This document shows, piece by piece, positions 1-6,305 of a stretch of DNA of 10,898 bases. This DNA comes from CAYFMH01 sp964344775. Lineage in GTDB: Bacteria > Patescibacteriota > Gracilibacteria > UBA4473. The stretch's first letter is position 1; each line of letters begins with the position of its first letter. The notes under the pieces were generated by a model. That model saw nothing but the letters and a program-made list of their open reading frames with translations, made no database searches and was not told the origin of the DNA. The translations under genes and the position numbers were made by a program. The stretch covers positions 1 through 10,898 of the forward strand of contig CAYFOO010000047.1 of NCBI GenBank assembly GCA_964344775.1. The letters run 5' to 3'.

Positions 1-66
1 TAACACATCATAAATATTTAGAACAAGTTTTTTGTTCGAGGGTGTGAGAAGTTACTTTTTAAATTT

Positions 67-106
67 TTTCTTGTAATCTCGTTGTCTCGTTAACTCGTAA
101 TCTTAC
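67..106 (-). repeat. Octanucleotide degenerate tandem repeat at the 3' end of the SLH gene
   Basis: Read on the minus strand directly after the SLH gene's stop codon, the sequence falls into 8-nt units: ACGAGTTA (91-98), ACGAGACA (83-90), ACGAGATT (75-82) and the decayed ACAAGAAA (67-74). A further diverged unit, GTAAGATT (99-106), overlaps the stop codon. The period and phase are seen directly; no function is known. It belongs to the same class of stop-proximal purine-rich short repeats found beside other genes in this window. Confidence 0.65.
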
Positions 107-1275
107 TTTACCTCCAGATCACTCCCTCCGATCGGGAAGAGTCCAATTTTTGACTCCGTGTCCGCCCCCACCCACTGTGGGAGGAAGAGTACAAATCGAG
201 AAGAATTACCGCTCTCAGCACTGTTGGACAGATCTACTCGAAATACCGCTTCTTTGGTTTGTCCAGAATTTAACTCTATCGGGGTATTCAATTCGATTTG
301 AATCAAATCATCGGTGAAATTCACAATCGGTGAAATCCGCAGATTGTTCATCTCGATCCACCCTTTTGAAAAATCCGCATAACTTCCATTTCCCACTCGT
401 CGAAATTGAAAAGCCGACACTTCCACCGGTCCCTGACTAGCAGAAACATTGAGCCGTAGAGCTACCACGTCTTTTTGCCCTGGATCGACAGAAGCTTTGC
501 TGCTAGTTTTCTTTGCTACACTTAATTTCCCAGCACTCACACTGATCTCATCTTCAAAGACCGCTTCTTCGGAGTATTCGTAAGTTTGTGGTACCGTAGT
601 TGATTCACTTGAGGACGCAGGAGCTTCTGAACTTTCTTCTGTTTCTCCAGTTGAAGCAGGTTCATCTTCCAGATCGTATGGGGAAAATTTTCCCGTATTT
701 TTCATAAATCGAAAAATTTGTTCGGAAATCTCCGCTCGAGTTGGATATTTTTCCCCAAAAAAGTGCTGCATCACTCCGTGTGGCAAAAGCTTTTTATTTC
801 GCATGACTCGTACGTATCGATCAAACCATGCTTCGTCATGCATTTCTTCTGGTGCATCAAAGCCAAAGGCTCGAACCAAAACTTTTGAAACTTCGGCTCG
901 ATTGATTTTATTTCCGGGACGGAAAGTTCCATCCGGATATCCCTTCACCCAACCTTCTTTTTTGGCCGTTTCCACGTAAGGAAAAAACCAATCATCCACC
1001 TGTACATCTGGAAAGCTTGGCTCCAGCGGAACGAACATATCTACCCCCGTGGCTGTAGATAAAATTTTACAAAATTCCGCCCGATTTACTGCTCGTTCTG
1101 GCATGAAGGTTCCATCATCGTTTCCTTTGAGAATTCCTCGGTCCACCAATTTCCCAATCGCATACCCAGCAAAACCGGGGATATTATCTTTGTCCTTAAA
1201 TTTGTGCCAAGAAGCGGCTTGAGCAGTAGTAAAAAAGAGAGCAAAAAGAGCGACACCGGCAATAATTTTTTTCAT
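103..1275 (-). CDS. Secreted S-layer homology (SLH) domain protein
   Basis: A 390-aa exported protein, probably anchored to the cell wall or S-layer. Residues 1-20 form a Sec signal peptide: MKK, a hydrophobic core, then an AQA cleavage site before ASW. Three SLH repeats follow. The first (about 32-75) carries GNDDGTFMPERAVNRAEF and the second (about 88-135) GYPDGTFRPGNKINRAEV, matching the family's GYpDGTFrPnxxitRAE signature. The third (about 146-190) is degenerate, keeping YPTRAEI. A Ser/Glu/Thr-rich linker (about 203-240) leads to a beta-rich C-terminal domain (about 245-390) that I do not recognise. SLH triplets normally bind secondary cell-wall polymers. The ATG at 1273-1275 is chosen because it gives the complete signal peptide; there is no Shine-Dalgarno sequence. 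The gene ends with TAA, directly followed by short tandem repeats. It appears to stand alone as a transcription unit. Confidence 0.9.
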   Translation of the reverse strand: MKKIIAGVALFALFFTTAQAASWHKFKDKDNIPGFAGYAIGKLVDRGILKGNDDGTFMPERAVNRAEFCKILSTATGVDMFVPLEPSFPDVQVDDWFFPYVETAKKEGWVKGYPDGTFRPGNKINRAEVSKVLVRAFGFDAPEEMHDEAWFDRYVRVMRNKKLLPHGVMQHFFGEKYPTRAEISEQIFRFMKNTGKFSPYDLEDEPASTGETEESSEAPASSSESTTVPQTYEYSEEAVFEDEISVSAGKLSVAKKTSSKASVDPGQKDVVALRLNVSASQGPVEVSAFQFRRVGNGSYADFSKGWIEMNNLRISPIVNFTDDLIQIELNTPIELNSGQTKEAVFRVDLSNSAESGNSSRFVLFLPQWVGADTESKIGLFPIGGSDLEVK

Positions 1276-1300
1276 GGTTTGTTTGGTTAAAACTAAAAGG

Positions 1301-1328
1301 ATTTTAAGGGAAAAAATCAGCTTTGCAA
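1301..1328 (-). promoter_or_regulatory. Candidate promoter of the SLH gene
   Basis: On the minus strand, TTGCAA (1323-1328) and TAAAAT (1301-1306) are separated by 16 nt and lie about 25 nt upstream of the SLH start codon. The -10 box matches consensus at 5 of 6 positions and the -35 at 4 of 6. In AT-rich DNA such matches arise easily. Confidence 0.4.
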
Positions 1329-1346
1329 AGTATTTTTCTTAAAAAA

Positions 1347-1360
1347 ATCTAAGTTCTAAG
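1347..1360 (-). repeat. Heptanucleotide tandem repeat downstream of mutL
   Basis: Two 7-nt units, CTTAGAA and CTTAGAT on the minus strand, lie three bases after the mutL stop codon. The word GATAGAG, which includes that stop, precedes them in the same phase. The TTAGAAC word recurs at 7976-8083 downstream of another gene. Confidence 0.5.
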
Positions 1361-1362
1361 CT

Positions 1363-3180
1363 CTATCTATGAAACATCCGATCCAACTGCTCAAAATCCA
1401 TAAAAATATGATTTGGACGCCCGTGCGGACACAGCAGCTTCCATTTTGTACTGTAAAAATCATCGAGAAGTTTTTGCATAGATTCCCTCGTCATGGGATC
1501 CCCAAACATCACCGATCCCCGGCAGCTTTTCCGCTCCAGCACTTCGCGAAGCATTTTTTCCAGGCTGTGCTCCCCCACTTTTTCGTTTTCGAAGTAATAG
1601 ATGAAATCCTCAAAAAGCTGTTGAAAATTCTCTCCGGACAAAAGCACCGGCACAGCAGATATCTCGACCGCCGGTTCAGAAAAATTCAATGCAAAACCCA
1701 AATGCTCCAACTCAGCCTTATTTTCCCACAAAACCGAATACTCTGCAGGAGAAAACTCGATTTTTTCTGGTAAAAGGAGCTTTTGCACCTCCACTTTCTT
1801 CTTTTCTGCCTCCGCACACAGCCGCTCAAATCGCTGCCGTTCATGCAACGCATGCTGATCAAACACAAAAAATCCCTCCCCAGACTCCGCCAAAATATAC
1901 TTATTCGCCAGCTGGCCAACCAGAACTAATTCTCCCCCTTGAGGGGGAGTTAGAGGGGGTGTCACAAGCTCCTTTGCCCTTTCTCCTTGTCCCTGCTCCC
2001 TTCTCTCATTTCGTTCTGAAAACCGCCCCCCAAACATCGTCTGATTAAATATGCTGCTGTTCCTCTTTTCTCCCCTGATAAGGGGAGATGCCCGGAGGGC
2101 AGAGGGGTTGGGAGACACATTTGATTTACCGGACCAGAGGGATTTCCCGGCACTAACTCCAATAGCACCACCAAGCCGATTCACTCCCCCACTCCCCTGC
2201 TCCAATGCCAGAACCACACTCTTCTTCACAGCACTGAAAACATCCCCAGGCTCAGAAAACTTCACCTCCAGCTTCCTCGGGTGCACATTCACATCGACAA
2301 GAATCGGATCGATTTCCAAAAACAAAACAAACACCGGATGCAGATGTTTTTCAATTCCACAGCTGGCTTGATACGCGTCCCGCACCGCATAATTTAAACG
2401 GAAATCCTCAATCCGTCTCCCATTCACAAACAAATATTGATGATTTTTTGTCTTTGCACACTTATCTGGACGACACACATATCCCGTGATCTTCATCCCC
2501 TGTTCTTCTAGTTGGACTGATAAAAGATCCTCCGCGGCATATTTCAAGATCTTCTGAATCCGTGATTTCGCATCCGAAACCGGTGGCAAATCTAATCCCA
2601 ACTTCTCATCCCGAAAAAGTTTGAATCCCACCTCCGGATGCGACAGGGCAAAACTCACCACTTCCCGCAAAATCGCCCGATATTCCGTCTCTTCGGTCTT
2701 CAAATATTGAAGACGGGCGGGCGTAGGAAAAAATAAATTTTGCACCTTCACACTCGTTCCCGTATTGGTCGGAGCAGAACTTTTACCTTCCATTTTCCCG
2801 GCAGAAATCATGATTTTTGTCCCAGAATCAGCCCCAGCCACTTTGGTCAAAAGTTCAAAATTCGACACCGCAGCAATCGCTGCCAGAGCCTCTCCCCGGA
2901 ACCCAAAACTCTGAATCGAAAAAAGATCGTCGATCTTCTGTATCTTGGAGGTCGCGTGACGCAGGATGCACTTCTCCGCATCTGCTGGTGTCATTCCTCG
3001 CCCATCATCTCGCACTTCGATCAACTTTTTCCCACCTTTTTCAATAAAAATTTCGATGTTTTTTGCTCCCGCATCGATCGCATTTTCGACCAATTCTTTG
3101 ATCACTGAACTCGGCCGCTCGACGACCTCTCCAGCGGCAATCTGGTCGGATATTTCTGGGAGCAAGATTTGTATTGGCAT
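1363..3180 (-). CDS. mutL: DNA mismatch repair protein MutL (endonuclease-type)
   Basis: MutL is the ATP-dependent mediator of mismatch repair. The N-terminal GHKL ATPase is complete: KELVENAIDAGA (28-39, with E29 at the E. coli catalytic position), DDGRGM (58-63) and GFRGEAL (93-99). The transducer domain runs to about residue 325. After a linker of about 90 residues, the C-terminal domain carries the metal-binding endonuclease motif DQHALHERQRFE (441-452), then SCR (552-554) and CPHGRP (584-589). Together these mark the nicking type of MutL found in bacteria without MutH. I start at the ATG at 3180 because MPIQ aligns with the E. coli N-terminus; an in-frame ATG at 3189 would add three residues. 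There is no Shine-Dalgarno sequence, and the stop is TAG. The linker DNA is odd: it contains two palindromic repeats and a heptanucleotide array, all in frame. No mutS is visible. Confidence 0.96.
   Translation of the reverse strand: MPIQILLPEISDQIAAGEVVERPSSVIKELVENAIDAGAKNIEIFIEKGGKKLIEVRDDGRGMTPADAEKCILRHATSKIQKIDDLFSIQSFGFRGEALAAIAAVSNFELLTKVAGADSGTKIMISAGKMEGKSSAPTNTGTSVKVQNLFFPTPARLQYLKTEETEYRAILREVVSFALSHPEVGFKLFRDEKLGLDLPPVSDAKSRIQKILKYAAEDLLSVQLEEQGMKITGYVCRPDKCAKTKNHQYLFVNGRRIEDFRLNYAVRDAYQASCGIEKHLHPVFVLFLEIDPILVDVNVHPRKLEVKFSEPGDVFSAVKKSVVLALEQGSGGVNRLGGAIGVSAGKSLWSGKSNVSPNPSALRASPLIRGEKRNSSIFNQTMFGGRFSERNERREQGQGERAKELVTPPLTPPQGGELVLVGQLANKYILAESGEGFFVFDQHALHERQRFERLCAEAEKKKVEVQKLLLPEKIEFSPAEYSVLWENKAELEHLGFALNFSEPAVEISAVPVLLSGENFQQLFEDFIYYFENEKVGEHSLEKMLREVLERKSCRGSVMFGDPMTRESMQKLLDDFYSTKWKLLCPHGRPNHIFMDFEQLDRMFHR
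1931..1961 (-). repeat. Palindromic repeat E1, in frame inside mutL
   Basis: On the minus strand the element begins CACCCCCTCT and ends GGGGGAGA. It contains a hairpin with 7-bp arms CTCCCCC (1932-1938) and GGGGGAG (1943-1949) around a 4-nt loop. It encodes roughly TPPLTPPQGGE at the junction of the MutL linker and C-terminal domain. The same ends occur in E2 (2069-2113) and E3 (10706-10741). Confidence 0.7.
1967..2001 (-). repeat. Heptanucleotide tandem array inside mutL
   Basis: On the minus strand five 7-nt units run in perfect phase: AGGGAGC, AGGGACA, AGGAGAA, AGGGCAA, AGGAGCT. They encode part of the hydrophilic MutL linker (around REQGQGERAKEL). Bases 1972-2001 match 6273-6302, the array between prmC and the permease gene, at 25 of 30 positions without gaps. 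The array starts six bases from E1. Confidence 0.65.
2069..2113 (-). repeat. Palindromic repeat E2, in frame inside mutL
   Basis: On the minus strand it reads from CCCAACCCCTCT to AGGGGAGA. It contains two hairpins: CTCCCCT (2070-2076) with AGGGGAG (2081-2087), and GCCC (2090-2093) with GGGC (2097-2100). It encodes roughly NPSALRASPLIRGEK in the MutL linker. Orientation and ends match E1 and E3. Confidence 0.7.
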
Positions 3181-3333
3181 CGAGATCATTGTGCAAATTT
3201 TTCCAAAAATGGAAATAAAATCCTTTTTTAAAATCTAAAAACGATAGTGTTATCCATTTTCTTGAACATTTTAGAAATCGCTTATTTTAGTAATAAAATC
3301 AAGTTTTTTATTATCTTAATTTCTTTTTTTTGT

Positions 3334-3362
3334 TTGACAATTAATTTGATTCATGATAAAAA
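3334..3362 (+). promoter_or_regulatory. Promoter of the lipoprotein gene
   Basis: A perfect TTGACA (3334-3339) is followed after 17 nt by TAAAAA (3357-3362). Transcription would start near 3369, about 37 nt before the ATG at 3406. The TTGACA plus TAAAAACA arrangement recurs before the 97-aa gene (4760-4787). The promoter lies inside the in-frame extension 3247-3405, which argues against the longer start. Confidence 0.6.
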
Positions 3363-3384
3363 CATGCTACTTTATTATTTTTAT

Positions 3385-3396
3385 TATTTTTTAACC
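3385..3396 (+). promoter_or_regulatory. Shared pre-start leader motif, copy 1
   Basis: The 12-mer TATTTTTTAACC ends 9 nt before the ATG at 3406. The identical 12-mer ends 10 nt before the ATG at 8659. In both cases a short run of T then A follows, and the coding sequence begins ATGAC. No Shine-Dalgarno sequence is present, so this may be a leader or translation signal. That role is inference. Confidence 0.4.
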
Positions 3397-3405
3397 CCTT
3401 TAAAA

Positions 3406-4650
3406 ATGACAAAAATCAATTTTCCATCATCTTCTCCTCGTTCTTCTGCAGAACACCCAACCGATTCTCGGTTCCTCTCAAGATTTCTAAATACCAGAAT
3501 GGCTGTTTTGACCCCCATTCTTATTGCTCTTGCCGCTTGTAGTGACGACTCTCCAAAAGAAGCTGCACAAAAAGCAGAAGAATCACTCATAGCTGGTGTA
3601 CCACATACCATCGCCTGCCGACTCAAGATCAATGCCCCTCAAGAAGAAATTGAAGCACAAGCACTTGCTCTAGCTCATAAGGTTGTTGATTCTTTTGTGA
3701 CTACTGATCGATTACCAGAAGATGACCGTCCTAAGGTCTCCTCATGGACTGAAATGCGTTTTTTGCAAACCGGTCACAAGGACGCGAATTATGACTCTGA
3801 AGTTAGACAAGAAAAAGAACAACATAGACAAAAAATATGTCAGGCTGAAAAAGAAGCTCCTACCGTATCCACGCTCTCCGACGCCTTAAAAATCTCAAAA
3901 GCTAAACGAACGGACGTCATCTCTGATGAAGCTTGGGCAGAACTTGAACGAAATAGGACCATCCACGAAGCCAAACAAGGAGCAAAATCATTTTTTGAAA
4001 TCGATGGTACTAAAAAATATGATAGCTATCCGGAAAAAATTAGTAGTTTCGAACACGCTTATCAAGATGTTGAAAGTTTAGTGAAATTTTTAAATAGTTC
4101 TGAACTCTCTTTTGAAGATATTGACACAAAAAAAGAAGAATTCGTCGATCACCTCCAAAAAACACTAAATACTTCTATCGAAAGCGGACATTTTTATACA
4201 GCCGATCCAATTTTAGAAGCTTTAAAACCAAAACAAACTTATTACAAAGAAGAAAGAGTAACGAAACCACCTTTTGTTACTCTCTCAGACCTTGGTTACA
4301 CAACTGAAACACTTACTGAAAAAATTAGATCTTACTGGCTCACAAAATTAAAAGATGCTCTCGCAAAAACCAGATCTGGTCAGTACCACGCAACAGAAAT
4401 AAACTTTGGAAATTATGATGGAAATCCTGACAGTAGGCGAATGAAAAAAAATGCTTATGCAATAATGGGAAAAATTAAAATCACTCCAAAAGAGCTCGGA
4501 GTAAGTGACCTAGAACTCTCTTGTCTCACTACGGTCTATGAAATGTCACAAGCCGCAAAAGAAGGATCGACCTACCAAGGTCCTCCAGCCAAGTTCCTAG
4601 ACGTTTGCCATGTGCGTTTCGGAGATAACATCCCAGCAGTCAAAAAATAA
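3406..4650 (+). CDS. Predicted lipoprotein of unknown family
   Basis: A 414-aa protein that I do not recognise. From the ATG at 3406, a basic N-terminal stretch of about 31 residues ends RFLSRFLNTR and precedes a hydrophobic segment MAVLTPILIALAAC. Its LAAC lipobox puts the lipidated Cys at residue 45, followed by SDDS. The mature part is hydrophilic, Lys/Glu-rich and mostly predicted helical. It has a more mixed C-terminal region and two Cys in the last 50 residues or so that could pair. I chose 3406 rather than the in-frame ATG at 3247 because a TTGACA promoter lies between them and the extra 53 codons read as AT-rich non-coding DNA. The n-region is still long for a lipoprotein; an ATG at 3499 is possible but would leave no basic n-region. 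A strong terminator follows. Confidence 0.75.
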   Translation: MTKINFPSSSPRSSAEHPTDSRFLSRFLNTRMAVLTPILIALAACSDDSPKEAAQKAEESLIAGVPHTIACRLKINAPQEEIEAQALALAHKVVDSFVTTDRLPEDDRPKVSSWTEMRFLQTGHKDANYDSEVRQEKEQHRQKICQAEKEAPTVSTLSDALKISKAKRTDVISDEAWAELERNRTIHEAKQGAKSFFEIDGTKKYDSYPEKISSFEHAYQDVESLVKFLNSSELSFEDIDTKKEEFVDHLQKTLNTSIESGHFYTADPILEALKPKQTYYKEERVTKPPFVTLSDLGYTTETLTEKIRSYWLTKLKDALAKTRSGQYHATEINFGNYDGNPDSRRMKKNAYAIMGKIKITPKELGVSDLELSCLTTVYEMSQAAKEGSTYQGPPAKFLDVCHVRFGDNIPAVKK

Positions 4651-4678
4651 GCCAAAAACGAGAGAAAACTCTCAAAAA

Positions 4679-4707
4679 ACAGCTCTGAATCTCAGGGCTG
4701 TTTTTTT
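4679..4707 (+). terminator. Rho-independent terminator after the lipoprotein gene
   Basis: A 10-bp stem, ACAGCTCTGA (4679-4688) with TCAGGGCTGT (4692-4701) and one G-U pair, closes a 3-nt loop and runs into seven T residues. It lies 28 nt after the TAA. A smaller GAGAG/CTCTC hairpin (4660-4673) precedes it. Confidence 0.92.
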
Positions 4708-4759
4708 ATTCACCATTTTCATCTCATCTATTTTGCAAAAAATATAAAATTAGACAAAT

Positions 4760-4787
4760 TTGACAACCACAAAAAATTCAATAAAAA
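4760..4787 (+). promoter_or_regulatory. Promoter of the 97-aa gene
   Basis: A perfect TTGACA (4760-4765) is followed after 16 nt by TAAAAA (4782-4787). It closely resembles the promoter at 3334-3362. It would give a leader of about 15-20 nt before the ATG at 4810 and could also serve rpsU and prmC. Confidence 0.55.
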
Positions 4788-4809
4788 CACATCACTTAAT
4801 TTCAGAAAA

Positions 4810-5103
4810 ATGGAAGCAGGAAAACACTACGTTGATTTGGTTTTTGTACCCGAAGCAGGTAGAATTGTCCAAAGTGAGGATTATGAACCAGACCGGCATG
4901 AAAAATTAATAATGAGGAATGCTTTTGGTGACTTTACGGCTGCTCGCTGTCTTTTCCATAGAATGGAATATGTTCTGGATCACCAAAGAGTAGGTAAAAA
5001 AATGAGAGTAGTTTTAGTAAAAAATGAAAAAAGAGAAGCTGCTTCTTCTACTCACGTTGCCGACTCAAATTCTCCGGGATCTCCTAAAAAAATTGACAAT
5101 TAG
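4810..5103 (+). CDS. Small protein of unknown function (97 aa)
   Basis: I do not recognise this protein. Residues 1-75 look folded, with alternating hydrophobic strands (YVDLVFV and MRVVLVKN) flanking a helix-like centre (RNAFGDFTAARCLFHRMEYVL). Residues 76-97 are a Ser/Pro/Lys-rich, probably disordered tail. There is no signal peptide or membrane segment, so it is probably cytoplasmic. The ATG at 4810 follows AAAA without a Shine-Dalgarno sequence, as at most starts here. A promoter lies just upstream, and the gene is separated from the lipoprotein gene by a terminator. It runs in the same direction as rpsU, 39 nt downstream, and may be cotranscribed. The stop is TAG. Confidence 0.65.
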   Translation: MEAGKHYVDLVFVPEAGRIVQSEDYEPDRHEKLIMRNAFGDFTAARCLFHRMEYVLDHQRVGKKMRVVLVKNEKREAASSTHVADSNSPGSPKKIDN

Positions 5104-5142
5104 CTCCATAAACTTAGAATCCCCGCAGTTTAACTCAAAATC

Positions 5143-5349
5143 ATGATCAAGGTGACAAAAAAAGACGGCGAATCCTCAGATAAATTGCTCAAGAGATTTT
5201 CTAACCACGTGAAATCTCGACGGCTCATGCAAAAATTCCGACAACTCAGGTATTTTAAACAAAAACCTACCAAAAGAGTGGTACGAGGCTCTGCGGTCAA
5301 AAGAGAAGAACACCGAACAGAAAACAAGAAGAGACAGTACTTAACGTAG
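5143..5349 (+). CDS. rpsU: Small ribosomal subunit protein bS21
   Basis: A 68-aa, very basic protein. Residues 1-45 follow the bS21 pattern: a short opening strand (MIKVTKKDGES), a helix with the conserved LLKRF (15-19, compare LRRFKR in the family), then basic helical segments with RRLMQKFRQLRYFKQKPTKR. The tail (46-68) is rich in Lys and Arg. Length and charge fit bS21, which sits near the 3' end of 16S rRNA on the 30S platform and helps mRNA binding. Sequence similarity is moderate, so the assignment rests on the combination. There is no Shine-Dalgarno sequence. The TAG stop overlaps the first unit of a heptanucleotide array. prmC, another translation-related gene, is next on the same strand. 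Confidence 0.75.
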   Translation: MIKVTKKDGESSDKLLKRFSNHVKSRRLMQKFRQLRYFKQKPTKRVVRGSAVKREEHRTENKKRQYLT

Positions 5350-5382
5350 AAGAAAGAAGTAAGAACTGAGAAGTAAGGGACT
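5348..5382 (+). repeat. Heptanucleotide tandem array after rpsU
   Basis: Five 7-nt units in perfect phase: AGAAGAA, AGAAGTA, AGAACTG, AGAAGTA, AGGGACT. The array starts inside the TAG stop of rpsU. An inverted array of the same type occupies 5410-5451, so the two can pair: AAGTAAGAA (5357-5365) is the exact reverse complement of 5441-5449, and AAGTAAG (5371-5377) of 5390-5396. The latter pair is followed by T residues and could act as a weak terminator. Confidence 0.7.
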
Positions 5383-5409
5383 GTTTTAACTTACTTTTTT
5401 AAAATAAAT

Positions 5410-5451
5410 TACCCCTGACTTCTTCCTTCATACTTCACACTTCTTACTTTT
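5410..5451 (-). repeat. Heptanucleotide tandem array before prmC, inverted
   Basis: On the minus strand six in-phase 7-nt units are seen: AAAAGTA, AGAAGTG, TGAAGTA, TGAAGGA, AGAAGTC, AGGGGTA. The array stops two bases before the prmC ATG. It is the inverted counterpart of 5348-5382. Confidence 0.7.
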
Positions 5452-5453
5452 AA

Positions 5454-6272
5454 ATGACCATCAAAAAACTCCTCTCCTGGGCCGCAAAAGAACTTAAAAA
5501 TCTTGATAATTCGCTCCTTGAAGCAGAAGTTCTTTTGGCAGAGCTACTAAAAAAAGACCGAGTATTCCTCAAAACACATCCCCAAAAAAGGCTTTCTTTC
5601 ACACAAATAGTAAAGTTTTATTGCTGGATAAAAAAACGAAAAAAAAGAGTACCTGTGGCACAAATCGTGGGGTACAAAAATTGGGCTAATTTTAAGGTTT
5701 TTGTGAATAAAAATGTGCTTATTCCTCGTGATGAAACCGAAATTTTATGTGAAAAAATCATTGCCAAACCGCGTAAAAGAGCCCCTCAAACTATCCTGGA
5801 TGTAGGTACGGGCAGCGGAAATATTGCTGTTTTTTGTGCGAAACATTTTTCAGAAGCAAAAATAACCGCCCTCGACGTGTCGAAAAAAGCTCTAAAAATA
5901 GCTCAAAAAAATGCTGAATTTCATAAAATCACCAATACTCACTTCCGATTTTCAGATCTTTTGGAAGAAATTCCCAAAAATGCAAAATTTGACCTCATAA
6001 TTGCCAATCTTCCCTACGTCCCAACCGGCCTAAAAGTGTCTCCAGAGGTCAAAAACGAGCCCCAGAACGCTGTTTTTAGCTCAGAGGACGGACTATACCA
6101 CCTCCGAAAATTCGCCTCGCAGATCAAGTCTAAAAACATTCAGTTTGAAGAACTCTGGCTGGAATTTTTACCCACACAAAAAAAAGAAATTGCTAAAATT
6201 TTCAGCCCCTGGAAAGTAAAATTTATCAAAGACGCTGGAGGCGAGATATTTTTCGCAAAAATAACTCCTTAA
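5454..6272 (+). CDS. prmC: Peptide chain release factor N5-glutamine methyltransferase PrmC (HemK)
   Basis: PrmC methylates the glutamine of the GGQ motif in release factors RF1 and RF2 using S-adenosylmethionine. The 272-aa length is typical. Residues 1-75 form the helical N-terminal domain, ending in VPVAQIVGYKNW, which corresponds to the family's QPxxYIxG element. LIPRDETE (89-96) corresponds to the PRPETE motif. The Rossmann fold has SAM-binding motif DVGTGSG (116-122), the acidic D141 after strand 2, and NLPY (185-188) at the position of the catalytic NPPY motif. EPQNAVFSSEDGL (202-214) is the conserved EPxxALxxGxDGL segment. The first motif proline is replaced by Leu, as also seen in some relatives. 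The ATG at 5454 has no Shine-Dalgarno sequence. The stop TAA lies inside a heptanucleotide array shared with the convergent permease gene. Confidence 0.9.
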   Translation: MTIKKLLSWAAKELKNLDNSLLEAEVLLAELLKKDRVFLKTHPQKRLSFTQIVKFYCWIKKRKKRVPVAQIVGYKNWANFKVFVNKNVLIPRDETEILCEKIIAKPRKRAPQTILDVGTGSGNIAVFCAKHFSEAKITALDVSKKALKIAQKNAEFHKITNTHFRFSDLLEEIPKNAKFDLIIANLPYVPTGLKVSPEVKNEPQNAVFSSEDGLYHLRKFASQIKSKNIQFEELWLEFLPTQKKEIAKIFSPWKVKFIKDAGGEIFFAKITP

Positions 6273-6302
6273 CTTTTACCTTTTTCCTCGTCCCTGTTCC
6301 CT
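6268..6302 (-). repeat. Heptanucleotide tandem array between prmC and the permease gene
   Basis: On the minus strand, just after the permease stop, five 7-nt units run in phase: AGGGAAC, AGGGACG, AGGAAAA, AGGTAAA, AGTTAAG. The last unit contains the complement of the prmC stop codon. Bases 6273-6302 match the mutL-internal array 1972-2001 at 25 of 30 positions. No terminator hairpin separates the convergent genes. Confidence 0.65.
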
Positions 6303-6305
6303 ATT

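Noticed and set aside
21..37. 6-bp hairpin GAACAA/TTGTTC as a terminator of the SLH gene
   Set aside because: Short AT-rich stem, 66 nt beyond the stop, with no T-run on the minus strand.
2183..2203. G-rich minus-strand stretch in mutL as a G-quadruplex or a further E-type repeat
   Set aside because: Run lengths are uneven and the conserved E-type ends are missing; the encoded residues fit the start of the linker.
1369..3238. Several plus-strand open frames and a shifted minus-strand frame within 1369-3238
   Set aside because: They overlap mutL, whose frame carries all conserved motifs; the others are low-complexity or basic readings with no start context.
3247..3405. N-terminal extension of the lipoprotein by 53 codons from the ATG at 3247
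   Set aside because: A TTGACA promoter and an AT-rich leader lie inside it, and the hydrophobic Phe/Ile/Tyr-rich reading is what AT-rich non-coding DNA gives.
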